Shown piece after piece: positions 60,771 through 64,000 of a stretch of 64,000 nt of DNA. The DNA is from Oscheius dolichura (Eukaryota; Nematoda; Chromadorea; Rhabditida; Rhabditidae), in contig OW051496.1 of the NCBI GenBank assembly GCA_932521035.1, forward strand, positions 5,456,001 through 5,520,000, read 5' to 3'. The translations under genes were made by a program, and so were the position numbers. How positions within the stretch are numbered: position 1 is the first letter of the stretch; the number at the start of each line of letters is the position of its first letter. The notes below the pieces were generated by a model, which was given only the letters and a program-made list of their open reading frames with translations, did not search any database and was not told where the DNA came from.

Positions 60771-61931
60771 TCATAATTGTCTTGGTTTAATTTGTTTCCA
60801 TTCTTTTATACCGTCCACTAAAATGTCGTTCAGATCTAATGTATCCAACCAAGCCATCTGCAATTATTTCAATAGAGGTTTAAATATTTTGACTGACCGT
60901 TGATCTCATGTATGTAACAACTTTTAGTACATGAATAGGGTCGCATTCTCTTTCCATATAAAGACACCTCCATACGGATGCTGCCAACGCTCGGTCATCA
61001 TTGAGAAATCCCTGTATTTGTAACAGTTAAATAAACAAAAAAACCATACTTCATCATATTCTAAAAACGTTTGGATATGGAGTCCGTGCATATGGCCTAC
61101 ATCTGACTTAGATGTCAGTATTTCGTTCAACTCCTTCTACAATGGTAAAAAAATAATCAAAAATTGAAAGAATATCCTACTCCGACAATCTCCAATCTTT
61201 TATCAACATCCATCCACATTGAAGAAAGCATTCCTCTCTTTAGACGAAGATATGCATCTGCATCAAGGGAAATATGTATACGCATTAAAACCATCCTGAA
61301 CGGAAAATACACAAATACTATATATTTACCATGTATGAAGAAGAGTTAGCTTGAACCAACTGGACATATAATCAGGAAGACCAAATGCTTAAACTATTAG
61401 AAAAAAAATAGAATTGCATACATTCACATAATTGGGTATAATTGTAGTTATCCGCGCAATTATAGTAAAGCCTTGCTGCTGCGTTGTCGAGTAACTGAAG
61501 AATCGAATATAGTCCATTTCCAACGGATATTCCATGGATTCAAATTTGCCGGCGTGTCTCCGCTACGGGACCATGTTAGAAACCTTCCTGGTCCCGTAGC
61601 GGAGAGGTTTTGCCGAGGAATATCCGTTAGAAATGGACTATATTACCCAATAAAGGCTCACCGTTTTTAGTGTAGGATCCATCTTATCCTTAGTGAATTT
61701 TAGTTTAAAAGTAGCAGCTAGTCGGGATAATTTTTGTGGAAGTTTTGATGCAGGCTTCGACAATAAATCTTGAGCAACATCATCTACAAGTTTTTTCTTC
61801 GCTGCTTGCTACAAAATGAATGAAAATGGTTAAAATCACGTTACCTCTGTTTCAACGCTACTATAAGCAGAAAAGCCATGTTGAAACGATAACGGCTGTA
61901 CTGCTAGTCTTGTTAGACGTCGCATAAGCAT
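60771..61931 (-). CDS. UQCC1: Ubiquinol-cytochrome c reductase assembly factor 1 (UQCC1/CBP3)
   Basis: UQCC1 binds newly made cytochrome b and is needed for complex III assembly. The start MLMRRLTRLAVQPLSFQHGF is a mitochondrial leader. Then come KKKLVDDVAQDLLSKPASKL, LQLLDNAAARLYYNCADN, GLPDYMSSWFKLTLLHTWMV, MRIHISLDADAYLRLKRGML, SSMWMDVDKRLEIVG, FLNDDRALAASVWRCLYMER and IHVLKVVTYMRSTMAWLDTL, ending EWKQIKPRQL. The DYxxSWFxxTLLHxWM segment and the later LAASVWR ... YMR..MAWLD segment are diagnostic for the ubiquinol-cytochrome c chaperone domain. One intron (61495-61661) is almost entirely an inverted repeat; the others are 30-45 nt. CATTCAG lies 9 nt before the ATG. It is divergent from AMMECR1 with 230 nt between starts. 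Confidence 0.92.
61506..61644. repeat. Inverted repeat filling a UQCC1 intron
   Basis: Outer arms of about 28 nt (AATATAGTCCATTTC ... and its complement ending at 61644) match with one mismatch. Inner arms of about 16 nt (CTCCGCTACGGGACCA and its complement) also pair. The whole 139-nt element sits inside the 167-nt intron 61495-61661. It has the form of a MITE, an introner-like element or a hairpin small-RNA precursor. Confidence 0.9.
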
Positions 61932-62160
61932 TTGAATACCTGAATGTATGAGTTGATCAGAAATTCAAGGAGAAATTGCTATCCGCCGCTAAGCAAAGTA
62001 AGATGAGGTCTCGGCGGTAAGTTTGACCCAGGCGTACTTCATTGTGAACGCCGTGCACGGCTAGAACCTGCATGTGACGCTTTCCCATATATATAGCCCA
62101 TTTTTTGCTCGCGCTTGTTGGCCAGTTTATACTTTATTTTTAGAAACGGGTAACGTAAGC
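61932..62160. promoter_or_regulatory. Divergent promoter (UQCC1 / AMMECR1)
   Basis: Only about 230 nt separate the two starts. It contains a GC-rich patch (62020-62080) in AT-rich surroundings, a TATATATAG at 62090-62098, and a TTTTTAG acceptor (62135-62141) before the AMMECR1 ATG. It probably drives both genes. Confidence 0.45.
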
Positions 62161-62922
<762 letters not shown>

Positions 62923-62940
62923 ACATTCCTCTAATAGGCC

Positions 62941-62946
62941 TTTATT
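62941..62946 (-). terminator. Poly(A) signal AATAAA overlapping the stop of the edge gene
   Basis: The minus-strand sequence reads ATATCATAATAAAGG, so AATAAA shares bases with the TAA stop. It faces the AMMECR1 stop only 18 nt away, so the two transcripts must overlap at their 3' ends. Confidence 0.6.
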
Positions 62947-64000
62947 ATGATATACAAACATATTCCGGGGTGATATTGAGAGCGGCAAGCAGCTTTGGAT
63001 GCACGTCGTTCATCGTTTCTCCATTAGCTTCCAGATATTGATGAAGCTGCAAAAGTTGACGTGTATATAGCCTTACACTGTAGTGTTAATTTTCATGTAC
63101 ATTTTTGTACAGACCTTATGAGCAATCATCTCACTTTAATTGCCATCACTACCTGGATATTTCAAGTAGCCTTAATCCATCAATATAAATATGAAACTCA
63201 CTTTTCGTAGAGCTATATGAGGTGGCCCCATTTCCCTCATTGCAAAGTCATATAGTCGCGCCATCCGCATTTCTACAGAAAATTCGAGTCTTCGCATTGG
63301 ATGGATGTGGGCGTCCATCAAATAATGTTCAACTGCACGAAGTAATGGTAAAATTCTAAATTTTTCTCCCGTTTCACACAATCGAATATAATTCCTTCTG
63401 GAAAAGCAACTTGGTGATTAGATTAAAGTTAACAACCTATAAACCACAATAAAATCGTGTTTCACAACGGCTTCAAGAAGAATTCTTAAATCTTCATCAT
63501 CCATGTTACTTACTACAACTCGGGAGTGACCTTCATCCTAAAATAGTCAGCTAAAAACTAAAAATACAAATATGTACTTTTTTCTTCCTCCATTCTTGAA
63601 AAAGGTAGCCACCGATGTCGGCTAAGCGATCTATATCAACGTAATAAACTGAATTAAAACACTGGAAAAAAACTAGCTAAAAAATTCCAAAGAAATGCTA
63701 ACCAGAACTTGCATTTTTCTGAGCTTACTCGGCTGTGTAATATTAATGGTTGGTAATATATCAACCATTCTTACTTCCAATTTAGCTTGACCGTTACACG
63801 CTGGTATGCCTGTTGACCAAAGCTCTTCTGTTTTAGACCACAAATCTTTATCGACCTAAAATATATTTAAACGAATTACAAAAATGGCAACTTACGAAAA
63901 ACTCATTTTGTCCAACAGTAATCTTGGTTTCCGTAAGAATCACAAGAGAATCTAATTCTTTCCCCTTTTCTACAGAAAGAGTAATACATAAATGATCTCC
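62945..64000 (-). CDS. Conserved-looking protein of unknown family, 5' end outside the window
   Basis: The visible part is the C-terminal 250 residues or so, in at least seven exons with introns of 35-100 nt. From the window edge leftward: HLCITLSVEKGKELDSLVIL, TETKITVGQNEFFVDKDLWS, ELWSTGIPACNGQAKLEVRM, VDILPTINITQPSKLRKMQV, CFNSVYYVDIDRLADIGGYL, RVVVSNMDDEDLRILLEAVV, ETGEKFRILPLLRAVEHYLM, DAHIHPMRRLEFSVEMRMAR, LYDFAMREMGPPHIALRK, then LHQYLEANGETMNDVHPKLL and ITPEYVCIS. It is alpha-helical in the last half. Codon use is AT-rich like its neighbours. I do not recognise the family. Splice joins are consistent in frame, so the gene itself is likely real. Confidence 0.6.

Noticed and set aside
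61970-62100. Possible RNA gene in the UQCC1-AMMECR1 promoter
   Set aside because: A GC-rich patch and TATATATAG are present, but no tRNA, snRNA or spliced-leader features could be folded by eye.

Overview
The window is nuclear DNA of a small-genome animal, most likely a nematode. Genes are packed on both strands and almost all introns are 30-50 nt with GT...TTTTAG or TTTCAG ends. Many start codons lie 0-20 nt after a TTTCAG/TTTTAG/TTTACAG acceptor, as expected for spliced-leader trans-splicing, and several same-strand genes are only 110-190 nt apart, as in nematode operons. The gene content also fits: a large secreted EGF/VWA/C-type lectin protein, PAN/TSP1 proteins, FMRFamide-receptor-like GPCRs and a MEC-2-type stomatin. 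No genus is assigned. All names rest on reading translations and splice joins by eye; no database was searched.

Layout. (1) 0.4-6.3 kb, minus: a GPI-anchored mucin-like surface protein and a secreted PAN/thrombospondin-repeat protein. (2) 6.8-15.6 kb, plus: a PP1 glycogen-targeting subunit, then a very large secreted EGF/VWA/C-type-lectin protein. (3) 15.9-17.1 kb, minus: an SLC25A51-like mitochondrial NAD carrier. (4) 18.6-24.3 kb: a stomatin with two candidate first exons, convergent with a peptide-type GPCR. (5) 25.4-29.6 kb, minus: TIM9, kynurenine aminotransferase and 14-3-3. (6) 32.1-37.8 kb: a small PH-domain protein, a second GPCR and ferroportin. (7) 38.7-52.9 kb: a housekeeping block of condensin-II NCAPD3, NDUFS2, RAMP4/SERP (minus), RWDD4, RUVBL1, TOM22 and MTERF3. 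(8) 53.4-60.6 kb: peroxisomal acyl-CoA oxidase (SKL tail) and an ASPH/junctate-like locus. (9) 60.8-64 kb: UQCC1, AMMECR1 and an unidentified gene cut by the window edge.

Two patterns stand out. The window alternates between GC-rich blocks (about 0-15.3, 17.4-24.4, 30-37.6, 53.4-60.2 kb) and AT-rich blocks. The AT-rich blocks hold nearly all housekeeping and mitochondrial genes (SLC25A51, KYAT, TIM9, NDUFS2, TOM22, MTERF3, UQCC1), while the GC-rich blocks hold mostly secreted, receptor and membrane genes. At least two GC-rich genes change composition inside their coding sequence at a block edge. Several loci also show built-in alternative products: two equal-length 14-3-3 exons 12 nt apart, alternative first exons in the stomatin and ASPH loci, and an ASPH intron carrying a stop and poly(A) signal that would give a short, non-catalytic form.
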